From positions 62,001 to 126,000 of the forward strand of contig CAVPTL010000008.1 in the NCBI GenBank assembly GCA_963708725.1: DNA of 64,000 bases, written 5' to 3'. A program made the position numbers and the translations under genes. This DNA is from CAVPTL01 sp963708725 (GTDB lineage Bacteria > Actinomycetota > Thermoleophilia > Gaiellales > JAICJC01). This document shows, piece by piece, positions 1 to 7,936 of the stretch. The notes beneath the pieces are model-generated. The model searched no databases and was not told where the DNA came from. It saw only the letters and a program-made list of their open reading frames with translations. Position 1 is the first letter of the stretch; the number at the start of each line of letters is the position of its first letter.

Positions 1-441
1 GGGATCCTCGTGCCCGGTGACGACCGTGACCTGAGCGGCGAGACCGCGGTGGGTCACGGGGATCCCGGCATAGGCGGGCACCGCGTGGGCCGAGGACACG
101 CCTGGGACGACCTCGAACTCGATCCCCGCCGCGCGCAACTCGAGCGCCTCCTCGCCGCCGCGGCCAAAGATGAACGGATCGCCGCCCTTCAGTCGTACGA
201 CACACGACCGCCGGCCACCCAGGTCGACCAGCAAGGCGTTGATCTCCTCCTGGCTCAGCGCGTGTGATCCCGCCCGCTTGCCGGCGTAGTGGAGCTCGGC
301 ACCGGGGGCCGCCATCGCCACCACCCGCGGATCGACCAGCGCGTCGTACACGAGCGCGTCACACCGCTGCAACAGATCGCGAGCGCGCAGCGTCACCAGG
401 CCCGGGTCGCCCGGCCCCCCGCCGACCAGAAACACGGTCAC
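1..441 (-). CDS. cobA: Uroporphyrinogen-III C-methyltransferase (SUMT), 3' end outside the window
   Basis: This enzyme transfers two methyl groups from SAM to uroporphyrinogen III, giving precorrin-2 for sirohaem or cobalamin. The 147 visible residues hold the family signature near the N-terminus (VGGGPGDPGLVTLRA), the YAGKR segment, the VRLKGGDPFIFGRGGEE block at about residues 85-100 and VVPGVSS at about 115, all typical of SUMT. The GTG start at 441 overlaps the hemC stop in a GTGA tetranucleotide, so the genes are probably translationally coupled. The frame is open to the window edge, so the C-terminus and any fused HemD (uroporphyrinogen-III synthase) domain, common in this family, cannot be seen. 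Confidence 0.93.
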   Translation of the reverse strand, partial: MTVFLVGGGPGDPGLVTLRARDLLQRCDALVYDALVDPRVVAMAAPGAELHYAGKRAGSHALSQEEINALLVDLGGRRSCVVRLKGGDPFIFGRGGEEALELRAAGIEFEVVPGVSSAHAVPAYAGIPVTHRGLAAQVTVVTGHEDP

Positions 442-1196
442 GATCCCACCCACGATCGCAGCTGAAGATCGCCGGCCTGGTCGTGCCACGCGAACGCGGC
501 GACCGGCACGGTGCAGCCGCCGCCCAGCATCATCACTCGCGCCCGTTCCATCTCGAGTCGCGCATGGCTGGGAGCGTGATCGATGGCCGCCACCCGCTGC
601 TCGTCCCCCGCACGCACCTGCACTGCCAGTGCACCCTGGCCGGCCTCCGGCACGAACGTGTGCGGGTCGAGCGTAAACGCGATCCGATGCTCGAGCCCAA
701 GCCGGATCAGTCCGGCGGCGGCGAGCAGGATCACATCGGCCTCGCCGGCGTCCAGCTTTCGCAGCCGCGTGTCGACGTTCCCGCGCAGCGGCACGACCTC
801 GAGATCGCTGCGCAGCTCGCGCAGCAGACCGGTGCGGCGCGCCGATGAGGTGCCCACGGTCGCCCCCGAGGGAATCGCCTCCAACGTCGGGTAGGGCCCA
901 CAGCAGGCGTCGCGCGGGTCGGCCCGCTCGGGAACCGCCCCCAACACCAGGCCATCGGGCATCTCACCGGTGAGATCCTTCGCGCTGTGCACCGCGGCGT
1001 CGATCTCGCCGTCAAGCAGCGCCCGCTCGATCTCGCGCGTGAACACTCCGCGACCATCCCCGATCTGGTCGAAACGGGCCACCTTGTCGCGATCACCGGC
1101 GGTCGAAATCGGCACCACCTCCGCCCCCCCGAGGAGATCTGAAACCAGCCCTGCCTGCGCCAGCGCGAGGGCGCTGGCGCGGCTCCCCAGCCTCAT
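438..1196 (-). CDS. hemC: Hydroxymethylbilane synthase, C-terminally short
   Basis: HemC polymerises four porphobilinogens into hydroxymethylbilane in the cytosol. The protein starts MRLGSRASALALAQ, carries the catalytic HSAKDL aspartate at about residue 75-80, RGNVDTRLRKLD at about 135, the EAGQGALAVQ segment, and the cofactor-binding cysteine in GGGCTVPVAAFA (about residue 228). At 252 residues it is shorter than usual (about 300-315): it stops 24 residues after that cysteine, where E. coli HemC continues for about 70. The DNA just beyond the stop already codes for CobA, so the missing part is not in another frame nearby. ATG start at 1196 overlaps the hemA stop (ATGA). Confidence 0.93.
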   Translation of the reverse strand: MRLGSRASALALAQAGLVSDLLGGAEVVPISTAGDRDKVARFDQIGDGRGVFTREIERALLDGEIDAAVHSAKDLTGEMPDGLVLGAVPERADPRDACCGPYPTLEAIPSGATVGTSSARRTGLLRELRSDLEVVPLRGNVDTRLRKLDAGEADVILLAAAGLIRLGLEHRIAFTLDPHTFVPEAGQGALAVQVRAGDEQRVAAIDHAPSHARLEMERARVMMLGGGCTVPVAAFAWHDQAGDLQLRSWVGS

Positions 1197-2464
1197 ACCG
1201 AGGTTCGGTCCAGACCGAACAGCTCGGTCACGGCCTGCGCGTATGCCTGCGAATCGCTCTCCGCCGCGGCCTGCTTGAGCCGCACGGTCGGGCGGTGCAG
1301 AAGCTTTGCCAGCATCGATCGGGTGACCGCGTCGAGCCGCGCCCGATCGGCCGCCGTCAACCCCTCCCAGCGTCCCTCGGCCCGCTCCAGCTCGGCCACG
1401 CGGATCTGCTCGGCAAGGGCACGCAGCGACGTGATCGCGGGCACCACCTCGAGCGCCGCAAGCCAACCGCGAAACTCCGATGCCTGTTCCAACACGATCT
1501 CCCGCGCCGGGGCGTACTCGCCCTCGCGCAAAGCGATGTTGCGGCGAACGGCCTCTTCGAGCTCGTCGATATTGATCACGCTGGCGCCGTCCACGTCGGC
1601 GATCCGGGGATCGATGTCGCGCGGCAGGGCGAGATCGATGAACACCCGCCGGCCCGCCGGCACACATTCGGCCGACACCACGTAGCCGGGCGCCGACGTC
1701 GAGCTGACCACGACATCGGCCCGGGCAATCGCAGCGCCGACGTCGTCCAGGGCGACCGACTCTCCACCGAAGCGTGCGGCCAACCCGGCCGCCGCCTCGC
1801 CGGTGCGGTTCGCGAAAATGAAGTGGCCAACCCCTCGTGATGCGAGGTTTGCCGCGGTCAGCTGGGCGATCTTGCCCGCGCCGATCACAAGCGCCGTGGC
1901 ATCGGCGAGGCCGTCCAGGTGCTGGCGCGCGACCTCGGCGCCGACCGACGCCACCGACGCACCGCCGGCGCCGATCGAGGTCTCGCTGCGGATCCGTTTG
2001 CCGGCCACGATCGCCTCGTCGAACAGGCGGTTGGTAACCGCCCCGGTCGAGCCACCTCCCGACGCGGTGGCGTGGGCACCACGGATCTGGGAAAGGATCT
2101 GGGCCTCTCCCGGCACCAGCGAATCCAGCCCGCCGGCGACGGCGAACAGATGCTCGGCAACCCCGACTCCGGTGTGGACGTAGAGCATCTCGTCGAGCGG
2201 GTGCGGCGCTCCCGCGGCGTAGGCTCCGAGGCGTTCGATGGCCGCTGCGCGCATCGCATCCTCATCGGTACCGACCATGTAGAGCTCACAGCGGTTGCAG
2301 GTCGAGAGGCCGACGGCCTCGGCCACCGCCTCGTGTCGCATCAAGGCCTCGACCAGGCCGCCGCCGTGATCCTCGGCGGCGAGCTGCTCGCGCACCTCGA
2401 TGGGGGCGTGGCGGTGGTTGGTACCCACCATGACCAGCCGCACAGGCACACCGATCTCAGGCAT
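1193..2464 (-). CDS. hemA: Glutamyl-tRNA reductase
   Basis: First committed step of C5-pathway haem synthesis: NADPH-dependent reduction of glutamyl-tRNA(Glu) to glutamate-1-semialdehyde. The 423-residue product has the usual length. It shows the N-terminal VGTNHRHAPIEVRE motif, the nucleophilic cysteine in STCNRCELY, LVPGEAQILSQIR, a Rossmann segment (ALVIGAGKIAQLTAANL) and a C-terminal dimerisation helix ending with TELFGLD. The ATG at 2464 is chosen because it puts the NHRHAP motif at the normal distance from the N-terminus; the frame is open further upstream over the preceding ccm gene. It overlaps that small gene by 8 bp and hemC by 4 bp, so haem synthesis is co-transcribed with cytochrome c maturation genes. 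Confidence 0.95.
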   Translation of the reverse strand: MPEIGVPVRLVMVGTNHRHAPIEVREQLAAEDHGGGLVEALMRHEAVAEAVGLSTCNRCELYMVGTDEDAMRAAAIERLGAYAAGAPHPLDEMLYVHTGVGVAEHLFAVAGGLDSLVPGEAQILSQIRGAHATASGGGSTGAVTNRLFDEAIVAGKRIRSETSIGAGGASVASVGAEVARQHLDGLADATALVIGAGKIAQLTAANLASRGVGHFIFANRTGEAAAGLAARFGGESVALDDVGAAIARADVVVSSTSAPGYVVSAECVPAGRRVFIDLALPRDIDPRIADVDGASVINIDELEEAVRRNIALREGEYAPAREIVLEQASEFRGWLAALEVVPAITSLRALAEQIRVAELERAEGRWEGLTAADRARLDAVTRSMLAKLLHRPTVRLKQAAAESDSQAYAQAVTELFGLDRTSV

Positions 2465-2639
2465 CGTCACCGGCCTTGCGCTGCTCGAGGGTACCCGCGA
2501 TCTCGTCCAACTGACGTTCCAGCCGTCCAAGCTTCGAGTTGAGGATGACAACGTAGGCAAGCATCACGATCCATACCAAACCGTACACCGCCGCCACGTG
2601 TTTGATTGTGGTGATGTCGACCGTCTCAACGAGGGTCAC
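2457..2639 (-). CDS. ccmD: CcmD-like small membrane protein
   Basis: A 60-residue protein with one transmembrane helix (about residues 15-35, AAVYGLVWIVMLAYVVIL) followed by a charged, probably coiled-coil tail rich in Lys, Arg and Glu. This layout and the position directly after ccmC fit CcmD, which stabilises the CcmABC haem-release complex; sequence similarity alone is weak for so short a protein. It starts with GTG inside the ccmC stop (GTGA) and its 3' end overlaps hemA by 8 bp. Confidence 0.7.
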   Translation of the reverse strand: MTLVETVDITTIKHVAAVYGLVWIVMLAYVVILNSKLGRLERQLDEIAGTLEQRKAGDDA

Positions 2640-3352
2640 GCGGTCTCCTCGACAAGCCGCTTGATCTGGGCGACGCGTTCGTCCAGTCGCTTGCCGCGTA
2701 GCTCCACCTGGTACATCGCATAGGCCAGCGACAACATCGCGGCCAGACTGACGAGGAAGGTGGCGAGCATCGAGTTGTCCATATTGGCGCCGTTACGCGT
2801 AAAGGTGATGGGGTGGATGATGTCCTGCCCGAGGTGAACGGCGAGCACGCTCACAGGAACCAGCCCGATGCCGAGCAGCGCGTACACGGCCGAGTAGCGC
2901 GCCCGTCGTTCGCCGGGCTCGACCGAGAACCGCAGCATGAAGTAGGCGCAGTAGTACAGAAAGATGATCAGAAAGGTGTTCAGCTCGGTACTGCTCCAGT
3001 CCCACCATGTGCCCCACGACCAGTGCGCCCAGATCGAGCCGGTGACGAGCGTGAGGGTGCCGAAGATCGTCCCCAGATGCATTGGGACGTAGCTTCGGAG
3101 GTCGAGCGACAGATCGCCGCTTCGCAGGTAGCGCGCGGCATTTACCGCGGCCCACACGAACAGGGTGTAGGTGGTCAGCGCGATCGGAACGTGGAAGTAG
3201 AAGATGCGCTGCGAGAAGCCTTCACTGGCGTCGTCGGGGACGTAGAAGAAGATCATCCAGAGGGCGAGAACCATCAGCGCCGCGGCCACCACCGGGGCGA
3301 CTGTCGCGCGGTCAAATCGGGCGCCGTTTCGCCTGGTCGCCTGGAGTTCCAA
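2636..3352 (-). CDS. ccmC: Cytochrome c maturation haem-handling protein CcmC
   Basis: CcmC is the integral membrane protein that presents haem for cytochrome c assembly. The product has about six hydrophobic helices and the tryptophan-rich haem-binding WWD-type segment WGTWWDWSSTEL at about residue 110, flanked by conserved histidines (MHLGTIFG before it, HLGQDIIHP after it). The long open frame extends to 3418, but that stretch lies over the end of ccmB. A TTG at 3352, 7 bp after the ccmB stop and preceded by GGAGGATTGAGGAGA, is the best start and gives 238 residues, the normal family length. Its stop overlaps the next small gene (GTGA). Confidence 0.9.
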   Translation of the reverse strand: MELQATRRNGARFDRATVAPVVAAALMVLALWMIFFYVPDDASEGFSQRIFYFHVPIALTTYTLFVWAAVNAARYLRSGDLSLDLRSYVPMHLGTIFGTLTLVTGSIWAHWSWGTWWDWSSTELNTFLIIFLYYCAYFMLRFSVEPGERRARYSAVYALLGIGLVPVSVLAVHLGQDIIHPITFTRNGANMDNSMLATFLVSLAAMLSLAYAMYQVELRGKRLDERVAQIKRLVEETA

Positions 3353-3359
3353 ACTCTCC

Positions 3360-4043
3360 TCAATCCTCCACGATGAACTCGAACAGTGCCCACCCCAGGA
3401 GCGCGAAGATCGTATCATAGAGACCCAGAAATGCGAGCCGCTTGACGACGTAAATATCGTCGATTTGCAGGCTAATTGTGTGGACAGTCAGAGTGGACGC
3501 GACTATCACAAGCGGGATCGCAAACGGCAGGAAAAGTACCGGCACGAGCACCTCGCGATTGCGGGCGGCGAGCCCCAGGCCCGCCAGCAGCGATCCCAGC
3601 GCGGCGATCCCGATGTCGGCCAAGAGCAGCGCCGCGATCAGAACTGGAATCGAAGGCCCCCGCCCCGACTGCAAGAAGAACAGCCAAAACGCCGGAACCG
3701 CGACCACCTGAACGGCTGCCTGGAACACGAAGAACGAGATCGTGCGCGACGCCCAGATGGTCGCGCGGTCGACCGGCGATCCCAGGAGCCCGTCCCACAC
3801 CCGTCCTTCGCGCTCGGCGGCAAACGACCGGCCCAGCCCCAGCATGGCGGTGAACACCGTGGCGATCCAGAGCACGCCGACCGCCGCCCGCGTGCCGCCG
3901 GCGAGCGTTTGGCCACCCAGCCCGAAGCGAAACAGCACAAACGCTGCGAGCACGAACACCACCATGGCCAGCACAACCTCGCGGCCTCGCAGCTCGAGCA
4001 CCAGATCCTTTCGCACCAGCGCCCTCAGTGCGCGCGTGTTCAC
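3360..4043 (-). CDS. ccmB: Haem ABC exporter permease CcmB
   Basis: A 227-residue, very hydrophobic protein with about six membrane helices, starting MNTRALRALVRKDLVLELR. The N-terminal cytosolic RKDL segment, followed by FAAEREGRVWDGLLGSPVDR, is typical of CcmB, the permease that pairs with CcmA. The GTG start at 4043 overlaps the ccmA stop (GTGA); the stop lies 7 bp before ccmC. Together CcmA, CcmB, CcmC and CcmD form the haem-release part of system I cytochrome c maturation; CcmE, CcmF and CcmH are not in the window. Confidence 0.92.
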   Translation of the reverse strand: MNTRALRALVRKDLVLELRGREVVLAMVVFVLAAFVLFRFGLGGQTLAGGTRAAVGVLWIATVFTAMLGLGRSFAAEREGRVWDGLLGSPVDRATIWASRTISFFVFQAAVQVVAVPAFWLFFLQSGRGPSIPVLIAALLLADIGIAALGSLLAGLGLAARNREVLVPVLFLPFAIPLVIVASTLTVHTISLQIDDIYVVKRLAFLGLYDTIFALLGWALFEFIVED

Positions 4044-4678
4044 TCGGCCACCTTGCCGCCATCGACGGCGATCCGGCGGGTCTCGAAGGCCGCGAATCGC
4101 TCGGGCTCGTGAGTGGCGATCAAGGCCGTTCTCCCGCGACGTCGCTCCAGAAGTTCCACGAGCACGGCGTGGCCGTCGGTGTCGAGCCCGGCGGTCGGCT
4201 CGTCGAGCAGCAACAGCTCGGGATCGTGCAACGTCGCTCGAGCGATCGCCAGCCGCGCGAGCATTCCCCGCGAGAACTCGCCCGCGAGATCATCCGACCG
4301 ACGACCAAGGCCAACCAGCTCGAGCGCCGGGCCAACCCGGCCGGCATCGACGTCGTAGAGCGCCGCGAACAGCTCCAGGTTCTCGCGGGCTGTGAGCCCC
4401 GGATAGACGAGCGGCTCGTGGGCGATATACCCGATCGCCGGGCGGGCGCGCGTCGCCTCGCGCGGCAGCATGTGACCACCGACGGTGACCTCGCCCGACG
4501 TTGGCCGAAGCACCGTGGCGAGCACACGTAGGAGGGTGGTCTTGCCGGCCCCATTGGGCCCGGTCACGACCACCGTCTCGCCGGCCGCCACCTCGAGGTC
4601 GAGCCCCGCCAGCGCCCGGCGCTCTCCGAAGCGCCGCACCAGGGCGGCGCAGCGGATCAGCGGCTCAGATGATGGCAT
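4040..4678 (-). CDS. ccmA: Haem ABC exporter ATP-binding protein CcmA
   Basis: ABC ATPase of the CcmAB complex. It contains the Walker A motif GPNGAGKTT at about residue 40, the signature FSRGMLARLAIARA at about 135, Walker B LLLLDEP followed by TAGLD, and the switch histidine in ATHEPE. The ATG at 4678 gives 212 residues and overlaps the 3' end of the prenyltransferase gene by 14 bp; the frame is open a little further upstream, but there it lies entirely over that gene. The downstream overlap with ccmB (GTGA) indicates coupling. Confidence 0.92.
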   Translation of the reverse strand: MPSSEPLIRCAALVRRFGERRALAGLDLEVAAGETVVVTGPNGAGKTTLLRVLATVLRPTSGEVTVGGHMLPREATRARPAIGYIAHEPLVYPGLTARENLELFAALYDVDAGRVGPALELVGLGRRSDDLAGEFSRGMLARLAIARATLHDPELLLLDEPTAGLDTDGHAVLVELLERRRGRTALIATHEPERFAAFETRRIAVDGGKVAE

Positions 4679-5525
4679 CGAGCAGCACACCGGCCAGGAA
4701 CACGATCGCAATCACGCCGTTCATGGTCAAAAACGCCATGTCGACGCGACTCAGATCGTCCTCGCTCACGATCGCGTTCTCGTAGGTGAGAAGCCCCGCG
4801 ATCACCGCCACTCCCAGGTAGTAGAGCGGCCCGAGCCCCATGCTCAGGCCGAGCCAGATCAACAGCACCACCGAGATCAGATGCGCGGCGCGGGTAATCG
4901 TGAGCGCCCGTCCAACCCCGAACCGGAGGGGCACCGAGTTGAGCCCCTGGGCGCGGTCGATCTCGAGATCCATCGTCGCGTAGATGATGTCGAAGCCCGC
5001 TATCCACAGCGCAACCGCCCCGCCGAGCAAGAACGGATCGAGGCCGAGATGGTTCGTCACCGCAATCCATCCGCCCAGCGGCGCCAGTCCGTCAACGGCC
5101 CCCAAAAAGAAGTGGCAGGTCCAGGTGAACCGCTTCAGGTACGGGTAGATCACAAATCCGATCACCGGGATCGGCCAAAGCACATGAGTCAGAGACGGCA
5201 GCTGCCATACCGCGATCAAAAACACGATCAGCGAGACGGCAGCGAAGCCCAGCACCTGGGCGCGGTTGAGCAACCCCGCGGGAATCTCCCGGCGGGCGGT
5301 ACGGGGATTGCGAGCGTCGATCTCGGCGTCCACCAGCCGGTTCAGCGCCATCGCCAGGCTGCGTGCTCCGACCATCGCCACGGTGATCCAAAACAGCGTC
5401 GCAAACGGCGGCACTCCACCCTCGGCCAGAATCGCCGCGGAGTAGGCGTACGGCAGCGCGAACACCGAGTGCTCGATCTTGACGAGCGATGCAAATCGGC
5501 GGGCGTAGAGGGCGGTCGCGGTCAA
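4665..5525 (-). CDS. UbiA-family polyprenyltransferase (quinone biosynthesis, possibly MqnP)
   Basis: A 286-residue membrane prenyltransferase with about eight or nine helices. Both Asp-rich prenyl-diphosphate sites are visible: NRLVDAEIDARNPRT at about residue 60 and ATMDLEIDRAQGL at about 180. UbiA-like enzymes attach a prenyl chain to an aromatic ring in ubiquinone or menaquinone synthesis; in organisms using the futalosine pathway the same family acts as MqnP. The sequence alone does not separate these options, and no mqn/men gene is nearby. The start is a TTG at 5525 overlapping the preceding stop (TTGA). Confidence 0.85.
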   Translation of the reverse strand: MTATALYARRFASLVKIEHSVFALPYAYSAAILAEGGVPPFATLFWITVAMVGARSLAMALNRLVDAEIDARNPRTARREIPAGLLNRAQVLGFAAVSLIVFLIAVWQLPSLTHVLWPIPVIGFVIYPYLKRFTWTCHFFLGAVDGLAPLGGWIAVTNHLGLDPFLLGGAVALWIAGFDIIYATMDLEIDRAQGLNSVPLRFGVGRALTITRAAHLISVVLLIWLGLSMGLGPLYYLGVAVIAGLLTYENAIVSEDDLSRVDMAFLTMNGVIAIVFLAGVLLDAII

Positions 5526-5995
5526 TGGTCCGTCGGCTTGTCGGCAAGCAGGGCCAGGCCATGAGCCAACGCCGGTGCGATCACATCAAAGCACTCGCCG
5601 CACGCGCGTGGGCTACCGGGCATGTTGACGATCAGGGTGCTGCCGACGATGCCGCTGCGACCACGGGCCAGCATCCCGTGGGGCGAGATCCCCGTCGAGA
5701 ACGTGCGCATGGCCTCGTCCAGACCGGGCGTTGGGCGCTCCACCACCTCGGCGGTCGCCTCGGGGGTGACGTCGCGCGGCGCGAACCCGGTGCCGCCGGT
5801 GGTGACCACCAGATCCGCCGCCGAGGCCAGTTCCCGAAGGGCGGCAGCGATCGCGTCACGCTCGTCGGGGACGACCCGGCGTTCCACCAGTTCAAAGCCG
5901 CTGCCGGTGAGCCGCTGGGCCAGCACCTCGCCGCTTTTGTCGTCGCGCACACCGGCGCTGACCCCGTCCGAAACGGTCAGCACAGACGACCTCAT
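5522..5995 (-). CDS. moaB: Molybdopterin adenylyltransferase-type protein (MogA/MoaB)
   Basis: A 157-residue protein of the MogA/MoaB fold, which activates molybdopterin by adenylation before metal insertion. Diagnostic motifs are TTGGTGFAPRDVTPEAT at about residues 65-80 and the NMPGSPRACGE segment near residue 125. The ATG at 5995 overlaps the moaC stop (ATGA) and the stop overlaps the prenyltransferase start (TTGA), so it is the middle of a tightly packed operon. Whether it is functionally MogA or MoaB cannot be decided from sequence alone. Confidence 0.9.
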   Translation of the reverse strand: MRSSVLTVSDGVSAGVRDDKSGEVLAQRLTGSGFELVERRVVPDERDAIAAALRELASAADLVVTTGGTGFAPRDVTPEATAEVVERPTPGLDEAMRTFSTGISPHGMLARGRSGIVGSTLIVNMPGSPRACGECFDVIAPALAHGLALLADKPTDH

Positions 5996-6441
5996 CGCGC
6001 GTCGCGGCGCCAGTGGCCGCTCTTGCCGCCCGTCTTTTCGATCAGCTCGGCCGAGGCGATCGAGATCGACGGGTCGAGGCCCTTGGTCATGTCGTACACG
6101 GTCAGGGCAGCGGCCATCACCGCGGTCAGTGCCTCCATCTCGACCCCCGTCTGGGCGGTGGTCTCGGCCGACGCGGTCACGACCACGCCGTCGGCCTCGA
6201 GCTCGAGCAGCACATCAACCTTGGTGAGCGGCAGCGGGTGGCACAGCGGCACGATGTCCGGGGTGTGTTTGGCAGCCATGATCCCGGCGACCTGGGCGAC
6301 CGCGAGCACGTCGCCCTTGGGCAGCGTGCGAGCCGCGATCCGCTCCAGCACGGCCGGCGGGACCAGCACTCGTCCCCGCGCGACTGCGGTGCGACGGGTG
6401 ACGGGCTTCTCGCCCACGTCGATCATGCGGATCTCGCTCAC
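5992..6441 (-). CDS. moaC: Cyclic pyranopterin monophosphate synthase
   Basis: MoaC converts the 3',8-cyclo-GTP made by MoaA into cPMP, the first stable molybdenum-cofactor intermediate. The 149-residue product shows MIDVGEKPVTRRTAVARG at the N-terminus, the active-site PLCHPLPLTKV segment at about residue 65, VEMEALTAV at about 100 and the DMTKGLD lysine at about 120. The GTG at 6441 lies 7 nt after a TAACTT hexamer, which fits a leaderless mRNA; an internal ATG at 6426 is the alternative. It appears to be the first gene of the run moaC-moaB-prenyltransferase-ccm-hem. Confidence 0.93.
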   Translation of the reverse strand: MSEIRMIDVGEKPVTRRTAVARGRVLVPPAVLERIAARTLPKGDVLAVAQVAGIMAAKHTPDIVPLCHPLPLTKVDVLLELEADGVVVTASAETTAQTGVEMEALTAVMAAALTVYDMTKGLDPSISIASAELIEKTGGKSGHWRRDAR

Positions 6442-6448
6442 GTGGGGG

Positions 6449-6454
6449 AAGTTA
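6449..6454 (-). promoter_or_regulatory. Candidate -10 element of the moaC operon
   Basis: TAACTT on the minus strand ends exactly 7 nt before the moaC GTG. That spacing would put the transcription start at or next to the start codon. No Shine-Dalgarno is visible in the 7-nt gap. Confidence 0.5.
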
Positions 6455-6477
6455 CCGAAATTACGCCGTCGGCGACC

Positions 6478-7908
6478 TCAGCGCAGCGCTTTGAGATCCG
6501 CAAGCTGGGTGTCGATCCAGCGGCGGATGTCGTGCTCGCGCACCTGCGCTCGGATGCCTTCGATGCGTTGGTGGCGCTCATCGGCGGGCATCTCCAGCGC
6601 GGCGTAGATGGCGTCGGCTTGCTCCTGGATGTCGAACGGGTTGACCACCAGCGCAAACTCCTTGAGCTCCCCCCAGGCGCCCGCGTTCTCGGACAGAATC
6701 AGCACCCCGTCGCGCTCGTTGACGAGCGGTGCCTCCTTGGCGATCAGGTTCATGCCGTCGAAAATCGCGTTGACGAGCAGCACGTCGTAGTGCTTGTAGG
6801 CGGCGACCGCCTCGGGGAAGTTGTCGGACACGCGCAGGTCGATGGGCTGCCACATGCCGGTCATGTAGTGGCGGTCGTTGACCTCGCGCGCCACCCGCTG
6901 AATCGCACCGACGTACTCCGCGTATTCGGGGATCTCCGGCCGCGAGGGATCGAGCAGCGCCAGCATCGTGACCCGCCCGCGCCACTCCGGATGGTCGAGC
7001 AGGAACAGGTCGTAGGCCCGGAACCCGCGCACCACGTTCTTGGACGGGTCGGTGCGATCGACTCGCAAGAGCAGCTTCTCGGGTCGGGCCTCGAGCACCC
7101 GCGGTTCGCTCGCGACCACCTCATCGCTGGCCGCCAGCCGCTCGAACTCCGCCGGGTCGACCGAGATCGGATAGGCCCGCACCTGCACCGTGCGATCCCC
7201 CCACTTGACCGTCGCGGTGCGGCGATCAACCTCGGCGTCGGTGAAGGCCTCGACACACTCCAAAAAGGAGTGGACATACCTGGGCGTGTGCATGCCCACG
7301 ATGTCGCAGGCCAACAATGACTCGTGAATGGCGGTGCGAATGTCGAGCGGCAGCACCCGCCAGTAGTCAGGCTGCGGCCAGGGAATGTGCGTGAAGTGCT
7401 GGATCACCGCGTCGGGCACGTGTTCGCGCACCCGCTGGGGCACCATGAAGAGCTGATAGTCATGCACCATCACCGGCGCCGGGGCTCGTCGCAGCTCCTC
7501 GATCACGACGTCGGCGAAGCGGTCGTTGACCGGCACGTAGCCGGCCTCCCATGCAAGCCTGACGTTGCGGTCGACCGACGGCTCGAGCGCGAGGCCCCAC
7601 AGGTAGTGCTGGATGAACCAGAGCGTCGGGTTGGCGAACACGTTGTAGTAGCGGTCGTACTCCTCACGGTCGTGCTCCACGAGGTGCAGCGTGAGGTCTT
7701 CGAGCTCGATCGGGCCGGTCGCAGCCGCTTCGACATCCTCTTCTGAGAGCGCGCTTGCGATCCAGGTCAGCGGATGGGTGCCGGCCAGGGCCGAGAGCGC
7801 GGTCACGAGCCCGCCGCCGCCGCGCTTCGACACCAGTTCACCGTCGGCGCCGCGCAGATACCGGACCGGCCCACGGTTGGAGACGATCAGCAGTGCGTCG
7901 GATTGCAT
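6478..7908 (-). CDS. otsA: Trehalose-6-phosphate synthase family glycosyltransferase (GT20)
   Basis: A GT20 enzyme of 476 residues that is expected to join UDP- or ADP-glucose to glucose-6-phosphate. Seen motifs: VSNRGPV at the N-terminus, the WPGH-region equivalent (KRGGGGLVTAL), VHDYQLFMVP at about 145, HIPWPQPDYWRVLP at about 170, RVDRTDPSKN at about 275 (sugar-nucleotide phosphate contacts) and DGMNLIAKEAP at about 385. A phosphatase (OtsB) gene is not adjacent; instead a TreT-like gene lies 28 bp upstream in the same direction. A glucosylglycerol-phosphate or other GT20 acceptor cannot be excluded. Upstream GGAGG supports the ATG at 7908. Confidence 0.88.
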   Translation of the reverse strand: MQSDALLIVSNRGPVRYLRGADGELVSKRGGGGLVTALSALAGTHPLTWIASALSEEDVEAAATGPIELEDLTLHLVEHDREEYDRYYNVFANPTLWFIQHYLWGLALEPSVDRNVRLAWEAGYVPVNDRFADVVIEELRRAPAPVMVHDYQLFMVPQRVREHVPDAVIQHFTHIPWPQPDYWRVLPLDIRTAIHESLLACDIVGMHTPRYVHSFLECVEAFTDAEVDRRTATVKWGDRTVQVRAYPISVDPAEFERLAASDEVVASEPRVLEARPEKLLLRVDRTDPSKNVVRGFRAYDLFLLDHPEWRGRVTMLALLDPSRPEIPEYAEYVGAIQRVAREVNDRHYMTGMWQPIDLRVSDNFPEAVAAYKHYDVLLVNAIFDGMNLIAKEAPLVNERDGVLILSENAGAWGELKEFALVVNPFDIQEQADAIYAALEMPADERHQRIEGIRAQVREHDIRRWIDTQLADLKALR

Positions 7909-7936
7909 CTCGCGATCAGCCTCCGTTCGGTCGTGC

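Noticed and set aside
1197..1667. A long open frame joining hemC with an N-terminal extension, suggesting a fusion protein
   Set aside because: The extension is an out-of-frame, Arg/Gly-rich reading of hemA; the true hemC starts at the ATG overlapping the hemA stop.
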